Origin: Arabidopsis thaliana
Taxonomy: Eukaryota > Streptophyta > Magnoliopsida > Brassicales > Brassicaceae
Direction: 5' to 3'
Assembly (NCBI RefSeq): GCF_000001735.4
Contig: NC_003070.9
Span: forward strand, 19,391,971-19,455,970
DNA length: 64,000 nucleotides
Under the pieces are notes generated by a model. It ran no database searches. It was not told the origin of the DNA and worked only from the letters and a program-made list of their open reading frames with translations. Each line of letters opens with the position of its first letter. The stretch's first letter is position 1. A program made the position numbers and the translations under genes. Shown one piece after another: positions 48,653-60,926 of this stretch.

Positions 48653-49103
48653 TAATTAAGGCTGAAAATATATATAGAATCGAAAATATATCTTACATTC
48701 AGTTGATATTGTTATCCAACAAAACAGAAGATTCAGTTAATATATCATATAAAATTATGAATTCTAAATTTTTTGGAACATATATCAATTCTAAAAGTCG
48801 TAGAACATATAAAATGTATAGAATATATAATCTAAAATTTGTAGAAGTTATTCGAAATATATAAAAAAACTTATTCTAAACTTTGCATATGGAATCTCAA
48901 CAATCTAAAAGCTATTTATTTTCGATATAATCACAAAATTTATTCTTTAAATTTTCTTCATATATCAAAGTGTTTTTTCAAAAAATCTCTCTTAAAACTG
49001 GTTTAAATTTTGTTTTAATACTAATAAGTGACAATTTAGTTTTTAAAAAAAATGTATAGAAACAATTCCAATTTTAAACATCTTTTATTTTCCAATTTTC
49101 CCA

Positions 49104-49106
<3 letters not shown>

Positions 49107-49147
<41 letters not shown>
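49107..49147. repeat. (TA)n microsatellite
   Basis: About twenty TA units, just upstream of the PPR remnant; probably polymorphic in length. Confidence 0.9.
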
Positions 49148-49150
<3 letters not shown>

Positions 49151-49209
49151 CCCTGAAAATCTATCTTAGATTTAGTTATTAATCATTGAATCCGCTATTA
49201 ACGCACTAG

Positions 49210-49644
49210 CTTTTGGCCCTTTTTCTCAAGTATGGTAAGAAAAAAGAAGCTTGGTCCTTATTCGACGAGGTTTTGTATAGCGAGGAAATGAAAAATATGG
49301 GTGAATATACGCTAAATATCATGGTGAATGAGTGTTTCAAGATAGGTCGGTTTGACCAGGCAATCCAAATTTTCTACAAGACGAAAGCATTAAAGCTGAA
49401 GAATCCAGATGTTACATGTTACAGAAACATTATCACAACGCTTAACAAGCAAGGGGTATTGTTTGAAGCAGAGTACTTTTTTGAAGAAATGTGTTCAGAC
49501 AGATTGGTGCCTCCTGATGTTTTTACATACACAACAATGATTGATGCATATCTAAAAGCCGGGAAAACTGAAGATGCTCTTCGAATATCAAACAAGATGG
49601 TTGATGCATTTCTAGGCCAGGTTGCTTGGCTTGCTTGCCTCTAA
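49210..49644 (+). pseudogene. PPR protein remnant (about three and a half repeats)
   Basis: An open frame encodes helical-repeat sequence: LFLKYGKKKEAWSLFDEVL, then YTLNIMVNECFKIGRFDQAI, then VTCYRNIITTLNKQG...AEYFFEEM, then VFTYTTMIDAYLKAGKTEDA. These are pentatricopeptide motifs of about 35 residues, the RNA-binding modules of organelle proteins. An in-frame stop at 49207-49209 cuts it off upstream, no ATG opens the frame, and it ends after FLGQVAWLACL. Real PPR proteins have many more repeats and an organelle presequence. It is therefore a truncated copy, possibly of a GRP23/EMB1796-like gene (from memory only). Confidence 0.8.
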
Positions 49645-50300
49645 GATTACATTGTTTTGTTTCTTTCTTCTTTTCCTGGTGTTTCCTCTAAACAGCTATT
49701 TAGAAAGGATAATTTATAGTTTTGCCAACAGACTTTTTTTCATGGACTCCATTCACAATATATCCTTTTGTAAGTTTTTTCTTTCTTTCTTGGAAGATAC
49801 TTTCTTTTTTTGTCAACAGAAAAAAACTTCAATGCAAAACAGAGACGAAAACTAGAGAAAGTCAAAATCAAAATATGGATTCTCAAAACACTTGAACTTT
49901 CTCGGAAGATCCCTCTAAGATTGTTTATATGAACAGATATAAATAATAATAGTTTGAAAACTGAAACCTTAAGATATTTTCGACTTTTGATCCATAATCT
50001 TTTTGATGATTAAAACAGGTTTAACTAGTCTTTTCTATATAGTCCAAACTCGTAACTTTGAAAAAAAATATTACACTAATGTAATTATCGAAATTCATTT
50101 TTCTAACACAAATATACCTTTTTATTGCTATTCAAAAGAATACAGATGTAATTATTCTATAAGATAGCTACCACAAAACGAAAAGAAAAATATTATCAAT
50201 CTCACACTTGCATTGCAAATTTTAATATAGCACACTTTCATTGTACAATGGTCCACAAATAATGTTTTAATAAATATGGAAGTCAACTAAAATCAAATGT
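49645..50300. other. Intergenic
   Basis: No gene. The 3' flank of PCR8 occupies the right part. Confidence 0.4.
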
Positions 50301-51437
50301 TTACTTAGACATATATTGATTTGTAGGAGCAAAACTTGGTGCTTCTCTCTCATATTGTCCTTGTCCTTGAGCAAGTATCCCATTCCAACCTGCAATTATA
50401 AACAAAAGTTTTACACAATTTCAAAATTTATAAATACATATCATTTTTGATTATTAAGAAATTTCTCTGTGTTTGGTTAATATTATCAATAGATTCGAAA
50501 ACAGATTAATATATCATATAGTTGTGATGGATCTACAAATTGAAAACCATGCATTTCTATGCACATATGTTTATACTCAAATCTTGTTATATAACTATGA
50601 TCGGAGTTCATGCATGTTTATACTATAAAAATCATAAATGATATAACCAAATAGTTTTCCGGTAATCGATTAAACTCACCACACTTGAACACTTATATCA
50701 AATAAAATTCCTGGACCATAAATATAGATTTGTATCTGACGTTTTGAGTTAGTACCTAGAGAAGGATCAAGATTCCTAATCTTGAGCTCTCTGTATTCTT
50801 GACAAAGAGAGCAACAAGGGCATAGGACATGACTGGCACAATCTGAATATGGAGCTTCCACAAGATTAAATTTTCTCCTCATTTTTTCTCTATACTTTGA
50901 TCCCATCACCCAGTGAGAGCATAAAGCCGGCATCATCAATAAGTACATGAAAGTTCCAAGAGGACAAGCTGCATAAACAACGCAATATTTGCTATTAAAA
51001 ACATCATATTTAATGAAGAATCTGATTTCGGTTTCAAATTGTGTAAAGCAGAACATACTCATCTCTCCTTCATCCATCACTTCTGCTATTTGTCCAAATG
51101 TTACACAAGGTACAATTGTGGTCAAAACGGCTGCACAACAAAGTTTTTAAAGATTAGTGAGTCAATTAAATTATGAATCTCTTGCAAGAAATATAAATAT
51201 CTATAATCTCGTTTAAAAGTGTATTTGGGATACAATACCATTGGCTTGGTCTGCTTGACAATCAAACAAACCAGTGCTCCATGGCCTCCCAACAGATAGG
51301 TTAACATTAGCTTGCTGATAATTCGGCGGCGCGAATTGACTCACGGGAACTCTGGTTCGCTGGTTCGGTGTACCGGGTTGCTGAACCGGTAAACCGTTGT
51401 TTGAATCCTCCTCGGATGGAGTAGTGACACGACCCAT
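50301..51437 (-). CDS. PCR8: PLANT CADMIUM RESISTANCE 8 (PLAC8 family)
   Basis: Minus-strand CDS join(50301..50389, 50756..50968, 51059..51130, 51239..51437), 190 aa, starting MGRVTTPSEED. An upstream in-frame Met (51461, MLHLTYQP) is open but adds non-family residues, so I use 51437. The N-terminal 50 residues are Pro/Gln/Asn-rich. Then come WSTGLFDCQAD and VPCVTFGQIAEVMDEGEMTC, followed by a membrane segment (PLGTFMYLLMMPALCSHWVM), a basic patch and the Cys-rich CASHVLCPCCSLCQEYREL. PCR proteins are small plasma-membrane proteins linked to Cd/Zn handling in relatives such as PCR1 and PCR2. The metal specificity of PCR8 cannot be told from the sequence. The usual PCR motif CCxxxxCPC is here in the form TCPLGT, in the cysteine-poor first half. 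Confidence 0.95.
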
Positions 51438-51469
51438 TGGTTGATATGTTAAGTGTAGCAAGCTAGTTT

Positions 51470-51825
51470 TGACGTGAAGGGTTGATTTATAGGAGAATTT
51501 GAGAAGGAGAAGGATTCTATATTTCCTTAAGCCATGAAATTAATCAAATAATATTCAATAGAAAAATTGAGTTTTTCTTTTGATTTAACGAATAAACTTC
51601 TATGCTGAAAAGAAAGAAGAAATTTTGAATGACGTAGTTCACATTTAAGTTTTGACTTTTCAACGGTCGATATGTTTAAAGTCAATGGATACCCATAATA
51701 ATACTGAGTAAAGGTCTCAATCAAAGTCAACGTCTCGAACCTATCCTTTTGATAATTTATTTTCTAAAACAAGTTGCAAGGAAAAACAAATTAATTAGAT
51801 TCATTAGTATACTCATCAATACATA

Positions 51826-51863
<38 letters not shown>

Positions 51864-52720
51864 TTGGTACAAGTAGTGTTTTGGATAGATACCAATTTTT
51901 TTTTTTTATATAGAAAAATATCTATTTTTGTCAACACTCAAAATTTAATCGGAAACTTATGAATTCCATTTTGGATGTTCTGGATATAAAATATCTATTT
52001 TTGCCAATAGGGATTGACCATTCCACTTTGTCAACTTCTTTCCTTGTAATTGCAGCAAGTGTTTAAACTTATAATCAAATTAAGTATGAGGAGAAGATAC
52101 ATGAAAATCGTATATAGAGAAGAGAAATGTCAATATTTTATACATCTTCACAAATAAATAGACTATAACAACTTTTATTTTTATCAAATATTACAAAGAT
52201 GCCATTATTATCATCTAATGTTTTTCTTTTAGTAGGTTAAGTTTGATTACCATAATTGTATATTTTAAGATATAATTAAGATATATATTTACATATATTA
52301 TTGTGGGGGTGATTTCCAACATGATTAATTATAAGATATCATACATCACCTACATGACCATTATAAGATATCATACATCACCTACATGACTAACATAAAT
52401 CAAATTTAGACAGGGCTATCTTGGTAGATCCGGCCTTTAACACAAAGTTACAAACAAAGACATTGGGGTAGCAATATTTAAAATTTGTATCATAATTGGT
52501 TAAAAAACCTAAAAGACATGAAGAAATTATGTCAAAACAGATGGGGTCAATCAATTAATTAACCGCATTAGACTTGAAAAAATTGTGTCAAACAGATTTA
52601 TTCAAAAGCATGTAAATGGAGATTAGACCATCAAGATTTAAAGCTTAGATTATTGAAGCTAACATCCAAATGAGATAGAAAGCTTGAGATTCTTCAGAGA
52701 AATTATGGGATTAAACTGGT
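51470..52720. other. Intergenic between PCR8 and TOM1-like pseudogene
   Basis: Contains a (TA)n tract at 51827-51858. A 36-bp exact tandem doublet lies at about 52330-52395 (ATTATAAGATATCATACATC then ACCTACATGAC). No gene was seen. Confidence 0.5.
51827..51858. repeat. (TA)n microsatellite
   Basis: About sixteen TA units in intergenic DNA. Confidence 0.9.
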
Positions 52721-52725
52721 CTAAG

Positions 52726-53920
52726 GATCATTAACTTTCGTGTACACGTCGTTTTGGTGGCAGGTTTCTCAAGGTGGGCAGAACCAGAGAAACGGTAATA
52801 TCTCTACCAACTGTAATTGAGCAACAAGATTAGGTTTCAAGCAGAAACAATGGTTTGATTATGTATGAGACAGATGTTCATGATCAATTTTTATGATTAG
52901 TTTAAGAGAGAGCTTACCAGGTAATATATGAGATTAAGGATTGGATGATCCATCATATCATGGGTTTCTTCCTCGTAGAAAGCAGCGAAGCATATCTAAA
53001 CCATATTAAATGAATAAACCTTTGGTTAGTTGTCCAGTCTAAAATTTAAACCAAGAAGGTAAGGATTAATAGATATCAAGATAAACATGTGTATGTGTGT
53101 GTGTCTCTACCAAGATACAACGGATGAGGAAACATGTAAAGCAAATTGTTGTCACATAACCAACCATACATAAGAGAGAAAGAGTGTGAAGAGTCAAGAA
53201 GCGTCATATTGTAAATATTGATTGGTTATGATTTTGTACAATTTGATGTTTCACCTCTTTCATCTTTTTTGCTATGCCCTTTAAATTCTACTAGAAACCG
53301 ATCCAACATTAGGCTGCCAAAAGATAGACATAATACAAGGATAAGAAATCAAGCTCTTTTTTGATAAACCAATGCATGCCATGATCATTTTAAATGGTAC
53401 GTAGATGTACTCGGCTTTAGCACCAAGAGGGAATCTAGTCTATCCATGCATTAGCGGGGTGAACTAGAATGCAAGCAAGATGAGCATATTTACATTCTAA
53501 TGTCAAATGTAGTATATATTCAAGTAGCGACAGATTACCTTCTACCATAACGTAAAAATCCAAAGGCGACGAACAATGAAACACCTAGAATTATGTTATA
53601 TTCACAAGAGAGTTGAGACAGCTAAAGTACCATATATGATATAGCAAGACAAATATATACTTTTGGTGAAATTGGATGGAACCAAATTACATGCTAAGAA
53701 CATCATAGGTAGGATTAGCATAACTCGACTTCCACATCCGAAGCAACCAAAGAGATATCTAAAAGTAAAGTTATACATACAAAATTACATTTTGAATTTT
53801 CACAAACTTCTTATAGATTTTACAAACAAAATTATACGATATAACAATATACCTGAACTACATAGACAATTGCATTAATTGTGAAGAAGATTGGCTTTAG
53901 TCCATCAGTGGATTCTGCAT
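52726..53920 (-). pseudogene. TOM1/THH1-like pseudogene, copy 1
   Basis: Minus-strand exon remnants match copy 2 at 58.7-59.9 kb. 53849..53920 encodes AESTDGLKPIFFTINAIVYVV, and the next exon (about 53760) encodes ISLWLLRMWK, followed by a 4-bp deletion relative to copy 2. A GVSLFVAFGFLRY-type exon follows, then 52916..52993 (ICFAAFYEE...MMDHPILNLIYYL) and a last exon from 52810 (LVEILP, then a one-base frame loss before LVLPTLRNLPPKR). TOM1/TOM3/THH1 are plant tonoplast multi-pass host proteins. The homologue of the exon at 59970-60062 is absent, so this copy is broken off at 53.92 kb. Several frame breaks exclude a working protein. Confidence 0.8.
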
Positions 53921-53929
53921 GCCCCTATC

Positions 53930-54302
53930 CAGTCATGGTGTTTAATTGTTGAATTTCTGTTTTGTTGTTTCATTCTTTATTGATCTCTGAATTACTGTAT
54001 GACCCAGTGTTTTTAATTCGTAGTTTAAATCGTTTATTTCTTTGCATTTTTATATACAATTATGAAAACAAAACAAATATCATTTATGCTTTACATAAAA
54101 ACGAGTCTCACAAATCTTTAGAGCATCAGACGTGGTTCTTATGAATCGACCGCATATTTATTGTCTTACGATTAATTGTATCATGTTACTACTCCAGCAA
54201 TTAATTAGTATCATATCTGGTTTCAGAACAAGAAAACATAATTTTAAAACTTTAATCTGAATTCCATCCCCATTAAACGCACATTACTCACTTGAAGATA
54301 TT
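53930..54302 (+). other. Stretch between pseudogene copy 1 and Copia ORF
   Basis: No gene. TGGTTTCAGAAC at 54218-54229 resembles the plant Copia primer-binding site TGGTATCAGAGC. The sequence before it does not match the 3' LTR at 58577-58741, so an intact 5' LTR is missing. Confidence 0.45.
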
Positions 54303-57300
54303 GTGTCATATTATTATTCAAAAGCAAGTGATCATCCGGGACATGTCATCTCCCATCCACTTCTCCGAGGTGATAACTATGAAGAATGGGCTATCAACTT
54401 GGAGACTGCTCTTGCCTCGAGAAAGAAGTTTGGTTTTCTCGATGGTCGAATTTCGAAGCCAGAAGAAGACTCTTCCGACTTTGATGATTGGAAATCAATC
54501 AACGCCCTCTTGGTCTCATGGATCAAGATGACAATCGAACCGAATCTGCGCTCCAACATCTCACACAAACCTGTTGCGCGTGACTTGTGGGAACATATCA
54601 AGAAACATTTTTGCGTTTCGAACGGTCCTCGTGTACAACAACTACGCAAGGAGTTATCGAATTGTCGTCAGGATGGTCTCTCGATTGAGACATACTACGG
54701 CAAACTAACAAAGTTGTGGGACAACATGGATGCTTGTCGACCACGTATTGTGTGTACTTGTGGAAAGTGCATATGTGATTGTCTTGCCGTGTTGGAGACG
54801 CTAAGGGAACACGACAAGGTTCATGATTTTCTCATGGGACTTGATGAATCAGCCTATGGCACTGTCCGCTCGTCTCTTTTGATTCAAGAACCTTTACCAA
54901 GTCTTGAGTATGTATACCTTAAGGTGACTCAAGATGAGGATTCTCGCTCTCACAAGCAAGTCAGTGACTCTCGACCCGACGGGATGGTGTTTGCAGCACA
55001 ACACGCGTCTCGTGTACGACCCGGGGAAAGATCTTCTTCGACAACCGTGTGTACCAACTGTGGGAGAACTGGTCACATGGCAGAAAGCTGTTTTCAGATT
55101 CTTGGGTTTCCAGAATGGTGGGGAGATAGGCCTCGTAATCAAAACGGACGTGGTTGTGGTACTAAATCCAATGGATCTGGACGTGGCGGTGGAGTTGTTG
55201 CACGAGATAATGTTGCTCAGGGAGCATCGTCATCAGAAGTTGTTCATGCCAATGTTGCTATCACAGATGCCGATCGTGCGGCTGTGCTCAATCTCACCGA
55301 CGAACAGTGGATAAGTGTCAAACGGGCCATAAATGCAACTAAAGGAAACTCCGATGAGCAACTCTCTGGTAAGTCTTCCTCTACTTCGTGGATTTTGGAT
55401 ACAGGTGCGACAAATCATTTGACATGCCGCCGTGATATACTTGAAAATGTTAGAAAATCGACTTCGACTCCAATTATTCTTGCTGATAATCGGATTGTGA
55501 TGGGTGACATGGTTGGTTCTGTGACATTGAATAAACACTTGAAGTTACACAATGTGTTTTATATTGAAGATTTGGGTTTTGATTTGATCTCTGTTACTCA
55601 GTTGATGGAGGAGAATGATTGTGTAATGCAGTTGAGTGTTCCATTTTGTGTTCTTCAGGACCGCACTACGAGGACGCTGATTGGAGTAGGTAAGCCCTCT
55701 GGAGGGTTGGTCTATTTTCGAAGCACGGAGGTTGCTGTTGCGGTGAAGGGTGTTCCAAAACAATCTTTGGAGTTGTGGCATCAACGCTTAGGGCATCCGT
55801 CTTTGAAAGTAGTCGAGTCTTTACCGGATTTTGTTTTTTCTAGTCATAAGGATTTTTCGAATAAGGCGTGTGACGTTTGTATCCGCGCTAAGCAAACTAG
55901 TTCTTCTTTTCCGATAAGCAATAATAAGACTACTGAGATTTTTGAGATGATTCATTGTGATATTTGGGGTCCTTACTGTGAACCTTCTTCTTCTGGAGCA
56001 CGATATTTCTTGACAATTGTTGACGATTACTCTCGTGGTACTTGGCTTTATCTTATGAAGAATAAAAGTGACACTCAAACAAAGCTTCGTGATTTTATTG
56101 CTTTGGTTGATAGGCAATTTGGCAAGAAAGTTCGTGTTCTAAGAAGTGATAATGGTGGTGAATTCTTGTCACTCACATCTTATTTTCTTGCATCTGGTAT
56201 TGTCCATGAAACGAGTTGTGTGGGTACTCCTCAGCAAAACGGTCGCGTTGAGCGTAAACACCGTCATCTCTTGAATGTTGCACGAGCAATTATGTTTCAA
56301 GGATCTCTTCCTATTCAGTTTTGGGGAGAGTGTGCGTTGAATGCGGCTTACCTTATTAATCGGACTCCTTCGATGGTTCTTAATGGAAAGACTCCATACA
56401 AGGTTCTCTTTGGGAAACGTCCTTCTTATGATCATCTTCGAACCATTGGTTGTTTATGCTATATACATAATCAAGATCATCATGGAGATAAGTTTGCTAG
56501 TCGCAGCCGCAAATGTGTTTTTGTTGGATATCCATATGCTAAGAAGGGTTGGCGTGTGTATGATCTCGAGAAAGAAATTTTTTGTGTGTCACGAGACGTG
56601 GTCTTTGATGAAGGGATTTTTCCATTTCATAATGATTTGAATCCGCTTCCACTCACTTTGGATACCACGTCTTCACTCACACCTTTCTATTCCGACGATG
56701 ATGATGATGACAATGGTCCAACGACATGCTCCGTCTCGGTTCCACCGGTTCCTGTTATCCCACTTCGTGTTGCACCAATATCTTTAGCAGATTCCGGTTC
56801 GAAAGTTGATTTGCCTAATGATGATTTGGTTCTACCAGATTCTGCTTCTACTACTCCACTACCAACGGATCCAAAACCTACTCGTGAACGACGTCAACCT
56901 GCTTACCTTGCCGATTACGAAACGACGTTTCTATGTGGTTCATCATCGACTCCGTATCCGATTAGTGATGTCCTCACTGATGCTCGTTTTTCATCAGCTC
57001 ACAAAGCTTTTCTTACAGCTATTACATTAGCTCATGAACCGGCAACTTATGCAGAAGCTTTTGCAGACCCAAAATGGCGTGATGCCACGAAAGAAGAGAT
57101 TGATGCTCTTGTCTTGAATCACACATGGGATATTGAAGATTTACCACTAGGAAAAGTTGCGATTGGTTCCAAGTGGGTCTTCAAGGTTAAGCATCGCTAG
57201 GACAGTGGAACGGTACAAGACTCGGTTAGTTGCTTTAGGAAACCGACAGAAAGAGGGCATTGATTTTGATGAGACATTTGCTCCGGTTGCGAAAATGACT

Positions 57301-58566
57301 TCGGTTCGTATATTTTTATCGATTGTGGCTGCTCGGAATTGGGAGGTGCACCAAATGGATGTTCATAATGCGTTCTTACATGGTGATCTCGAAGAAGAGG
57401 TCTACATGAAGTTACCGCCAGGATACTTTGCCCAACACAAAGGTAAAGTGTGTCGTCTTCGAAAGTCATTGTATGGCTTGAAACAAGCTCCACGATGTTG
57501 GTTTGCAAAATTTGCAACAGCACTTAAAAATTATGGTTTTCAACAATCATATTCCGATTACTCTTTGTTTTCATTCAACCGTGATGGTGTGTCTTTATAC
57601 GTTTTGGTCTACGTTGATGACTTGATTGTTACTGGAAACTCCACTACGGCGATAAGTGAGTTTAAGCAGTATCTTGATTCATGCTTTCACATGAAGGATC
57701 TTGGTCTTTTGAAGTATTTCTTGGGTATCGAGGTTGCTAGAAGCCCCGATGGTATTTACTTATGTCAACGGAAGTATGTTCTTGATATTCTTCAAGACAC
57801 GTTTCTTCTTGGAGCACAACCATCAGGTTTTCCCATTGAGCAAAACCATACTCTTGCTTCTGCTACCGGTTCGTTTCTAACAGATCTAGCATCTTATCGT
57901 CGTCTTGTTGGTCGGCTCGTTTATCTTAATGTCACTAGACAGGACCTTGCATACTCGGTTCGTGTTCTCACTCAATTCATGCAGAAACCACGTGAAGAAC
58001 ATTGGACAGCGGCACTACGTGTTGTTCGTTATCTCAAAGGAACTCCGGGACAAGGTGTTCTCTTACGAGCTAATTCTGATCTTCACATATACGGGTGGTG
58101 TGACTCTGATTTCTCTGGCTGCCCTCGTTCGCGTCGCTCTTTAACAGGGTGGTTTGTTCAGCTCGGTCAATCTCCAGTATTATGGCGAACTAAGAAACAA
58201 AAGGTTGTTAGTATGTCTTCAGCTGAGGCCGAATATCGTGCTATGTCACTTACTGCACGAGAGTTGGTTTGGTTGCAAGCTTTGCTTGAAGATCTTGCTG
58301 TGTTTCTCTCTCGCCCAATGACGTTGTATTGTGATAGTACAGCAGCTATCCATATTGCGGCCAATCCAGTTTTCTACGAACGTACGAAGCATATCGAACG
58401 AGACTGTCATTTTGTTCGCGAAAAAGTTCAGAATGGTACTATTGCCACAGTTCATGTTTCAACGACTACTCAGCTTGCGGACATTTTCACTAAGGCATTG
58501 GGAAGTCGGGAGTTTGATGTTTTTCGGGACAAGTTGGGCATTGAGGATCTCCATGCTCCAACTTGA
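54303..58566 (+). pseudogene. Copia gag-pol polyprotein, one frame break
   Basis: 54303-57200 encodes 965 aa: a gag domain (LLRGDNYEEWAINLETAL), the zinc knuckle CTNCGRTGHMAESC (about residue 250), the protease motif WILDTGATNHLT (about 360), GAG-pre-integrase WHQRLGHPS with CDVC, and integrase core residues in HCDIWGPY, LRSDNGGEF and NGRVERKHRH. The frame ends at a TAG (57198-57200) at the start of reverse transcriptase (GSKWVFKVKHR). Coding resumes in another frame (57157-58566, real content from about 57200) with FDETFAPVAKMTSVR, the catalytic YVDDLIVTG and RNase H CDSTAAIHIA. The break is a small indel, the only one I see in 4.3 kb, so the element decayed recently. It is no longer able to make one polyprotein without frameshifting. 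Confidence 0.92.
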
Positions 58567-58576
58567 GGGAGGGTAT

Positions 58577-58741
58577 TGAGAATATCTTTGATATTCTCAT
58601 ATCTTAGTAAATATTCTCTATACATATATGTTGTAACTAGTTAAGGGATATTCGATTAGGTTTTATGCACATACTCTCTTGTATAAATAGAAGGCTCAGC
58701 CTCCGTTAATAAACAACACATTATTCAGAATCGTTTTCTCA
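58577..58741 (+). repeat. Copia 3' LTR
   Basis: Bounded by TGAGAA and TTCTCA (6-bp inverted ends), directly after the polypurine tract. It contains a TATA-like TATAAATAG at 58682-58690 and AATAAA near 58709-58714. Confidence 0.8.
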
Positions 58742-60062
58742 ATGAAGAGGACCAGAGAAAATGGTATTAACTCTACCAACTGTAATTAAGCAACATTAGG
58801 TTTCAAGCAGAAACAATGGTTTGATTATGTATCACAGTAAGATTCATGATCAGATTATATGGTTAGTTTAAGAGAGAGCTTACCAGGTAATATATGAGAT
58901 TAAGGACTGGATTATCCATCACATCAAGGTTTGCTCCATCATAGAAAGTGGCAAAGCACATCTAAACCATATTAAATGACAAAACCTTTGGTTAGTTGTT
59001 CATTCTAAAGTCTAACCAAGAAGGTAAGGATTGGTAGATATCAACACAAACATGTGTGTGTGTGTGTGTGTGTGTGTCTTTACCATGATACACCGGATAA
59101 GGAAACACGTAAAGCATATTGTTGTCACAGAACCAACCTACCATACATAAGAGAGAAATAGTGTAAAGAGTCAAGAAGCGTCATATAGTAAAACTTGATT
59201 GTCACAAAGTGAATTTGTACAATTTGATGTTTCACCTCTTTCCTTTTTAACTACGACCTTTAGATTGTTTTGGAAACCGTTGCAACATTAGGAAAAGCCT
59301 GCCAGAAGATAGACGTACAAGGACACTAAATTAAGCTCCAATGCATGATCATATTAAACCGTACGAAAATGTACTCTGGCTTTAGCACACCAAGAGAATC
59401 TAGTCTAGTCATGAATTAGAGGAGAACAAGATGACTCGTTCCTCAACGGTGACTCTTAGCAAAACAATTTCAAATGTCAAATATAGTACATATTCAAGTG
59501 GCGACGACAGATTTACCTTCCACCGTAAAGTAAAAATCCAAGGGCGACGAACAATGAAACACCTACAATTGTATTCATAAGAGAGTTGAGACAAGTAAAA
59601 TACCATATATTATATAGCACGACAAATGAAGTAAATTACCTGCTAAGAACATCTTAGATAGAATTAGCATAACTCCAACAGGCTTCCACATCCAAAGCAA
59701 CCAAAGAGATATCTGAAAGTTAAATTATACATACAAAATTACATTTTGAATTTTAACAAACTTCTTATAGATTTCACAAAAAAAAATTATACGATAATAA
59801 CAATATACCTGAACTACATATACAATTGCATTAATTGTGAAGAAGATTGACATTAGTCCATCAGTGGATTCTGCACGCGCCTATCCACTCAAAGAGTATG
59901 GAGTAAGGTATAAGAACCAAATTAAGAATTAAGGAAAAAGAATCATAAGAGTCAGAATTAATTAATTACCTGATGGTAAATTCCTGCCCAGAAGAGAATC
60001 AGAGCAGTATAGGTTGTGAAGAAAGCAAGACTAGGAATATCAAGCAAGATATGTTGCATAAT
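58742..60062 (-). pseudogene. TOM1/THH1-like pseudogene, copy 2
   Basis: Minus-strand exon remnants with good splice sites: 59970..60062 ([20 protein letters not shown]...FWAGIYHQ), 59809..59880 (ARAESTDGLMSIFFTINAIV...), 59640..59712 (ISLWLLWMWKPVGVMLILSK), 59517..59562 (GVSLFVALGFLLYGGR), 59084..59137 (VGSVTTICFTCFLIRCIM), 58884..58961 (MCFATFYDGANLDVMDNPVL...YYL) and a last exon from 58779 (LVELIPFSLVLFIE) cut by the Copia LTR. This is the TOM1/TOM3/THH1 pattern of a tonoplast multi-pass protein. The exon between GGR and VGSV and the N-terminal exons were not found, and the C-terminus is lost. Each remaining exon is open, so decay is mild. Confidence 0.85.
59053..59077. repeat. (GT)n microsatellite in pseudogene intron
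   Basis: About twelve TG units; the equivalent site in copy 1 (about 53090-53104) is shorter. Confidence 0.9.
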
Positions 60063-60878
60063 CTACAAGATAATAATCCAAGTTTTGCAAATTTAGAAAG
60101 GCTGACATAGAAATGTTTCAAGTGTTTAAATTTGTTTTTGGATCATAGAGTTTTTTTTTAAGTTTATACCAATTTTCAATGAAAAAGTAGAAACCATCCT
60201 ACATATATGGGATTCTCCTTAAACTTTCTGTTATTATCCATGAATGTTTTACTTTAATTAAACATCAACATTTTTGCTATATGAGAGTAAAGTTTTGTGT
60301 GGGAAAAAAAAAAGAGAGCAAAGTTTGGTAAAATATTATTTTTTCATCCCTAGCTATTACTTCTTTTGTATTACATATCAATGTTTTGTATTATTTGTAA
60401 AAACTCTGTTAGTTATTCTTTTTCAGATCTTATTGATACAATTTAGGTATTCATTTTAGTAATATAAACACACATAAAAAAAAAATCACATCAATCAATT
60501 TTTCATTTAAAGCAAGTATAAATGTATTAACTAAAAGCAGAACTAAAAAAGTTACGAATCAAATTTAGTAAAAAAGAAAAGAAATCATACTCAAGCGCAA
60601 AAAAAAAACAGAAATAAAATCATAATTCCAAATCTAAATTTTTTTAGTTTTCGACGAAATTGAGAGATTTGTTTTTAATAACTGGATAAATAATCTTAAA
60701 TATTCAAAAGTTAAGATCAAAATCAGTTTAAACTTTAAAGACTACAAACTTTCAAGAGAGCCTTAAACTAAAAATGATGATGAAGACCCTTGAACCTGTG
60801 AATGCATGTTAAGCACATTCCGCCTGAAGACAAATACAACAGCCCTATAGCATATATCTATAGATCATCTTAAAAACA

Positions 60879-60881
<3 letters not shown>

Positions 60882-60911
<30 letters not shown>

Positions 60912-60926
60912 CTTCTTCTTCTTCTT
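60882..60926. repeat. (CTT)15 microsatellite
   Basis: Fifteen uninterrupted CTT units in the gene-poor stretch 60.07-61.1 kb, in which nothing else is recognisable. Confidence 0.95.

Larger units (their letters stand above)
54218..58741 (+). mobile_element. Ty1/Copia retrotransposon, 5' LTR missing
   Basis: The order is primer-site-like motif, gag-pol reading frame (54303-58566), polypurine tract TTGAGGGAGGG (58563-58573) and a 3' LTR of 165 bp (58577-58741) that starts TGAGAA and ends TTCTCA. The LTR contains TGTATAAATAGAAGG, a TATA-type promoter. The domain order protease, integrase, reverse transcriptase, RNase H identifies Copia. No second LTR or target duplication is seen. The element lies between two copies of a TOM1-like pseudogene, and its LTR abuts the last exon of copy 2. 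Confidence 0.92.

Noticed and set aside
51438-51461. Earlier in-frame Met for PCR8
   Set aside because: Adds eight residues not typical of the family; the start at 51437 gives the known 190 aa.
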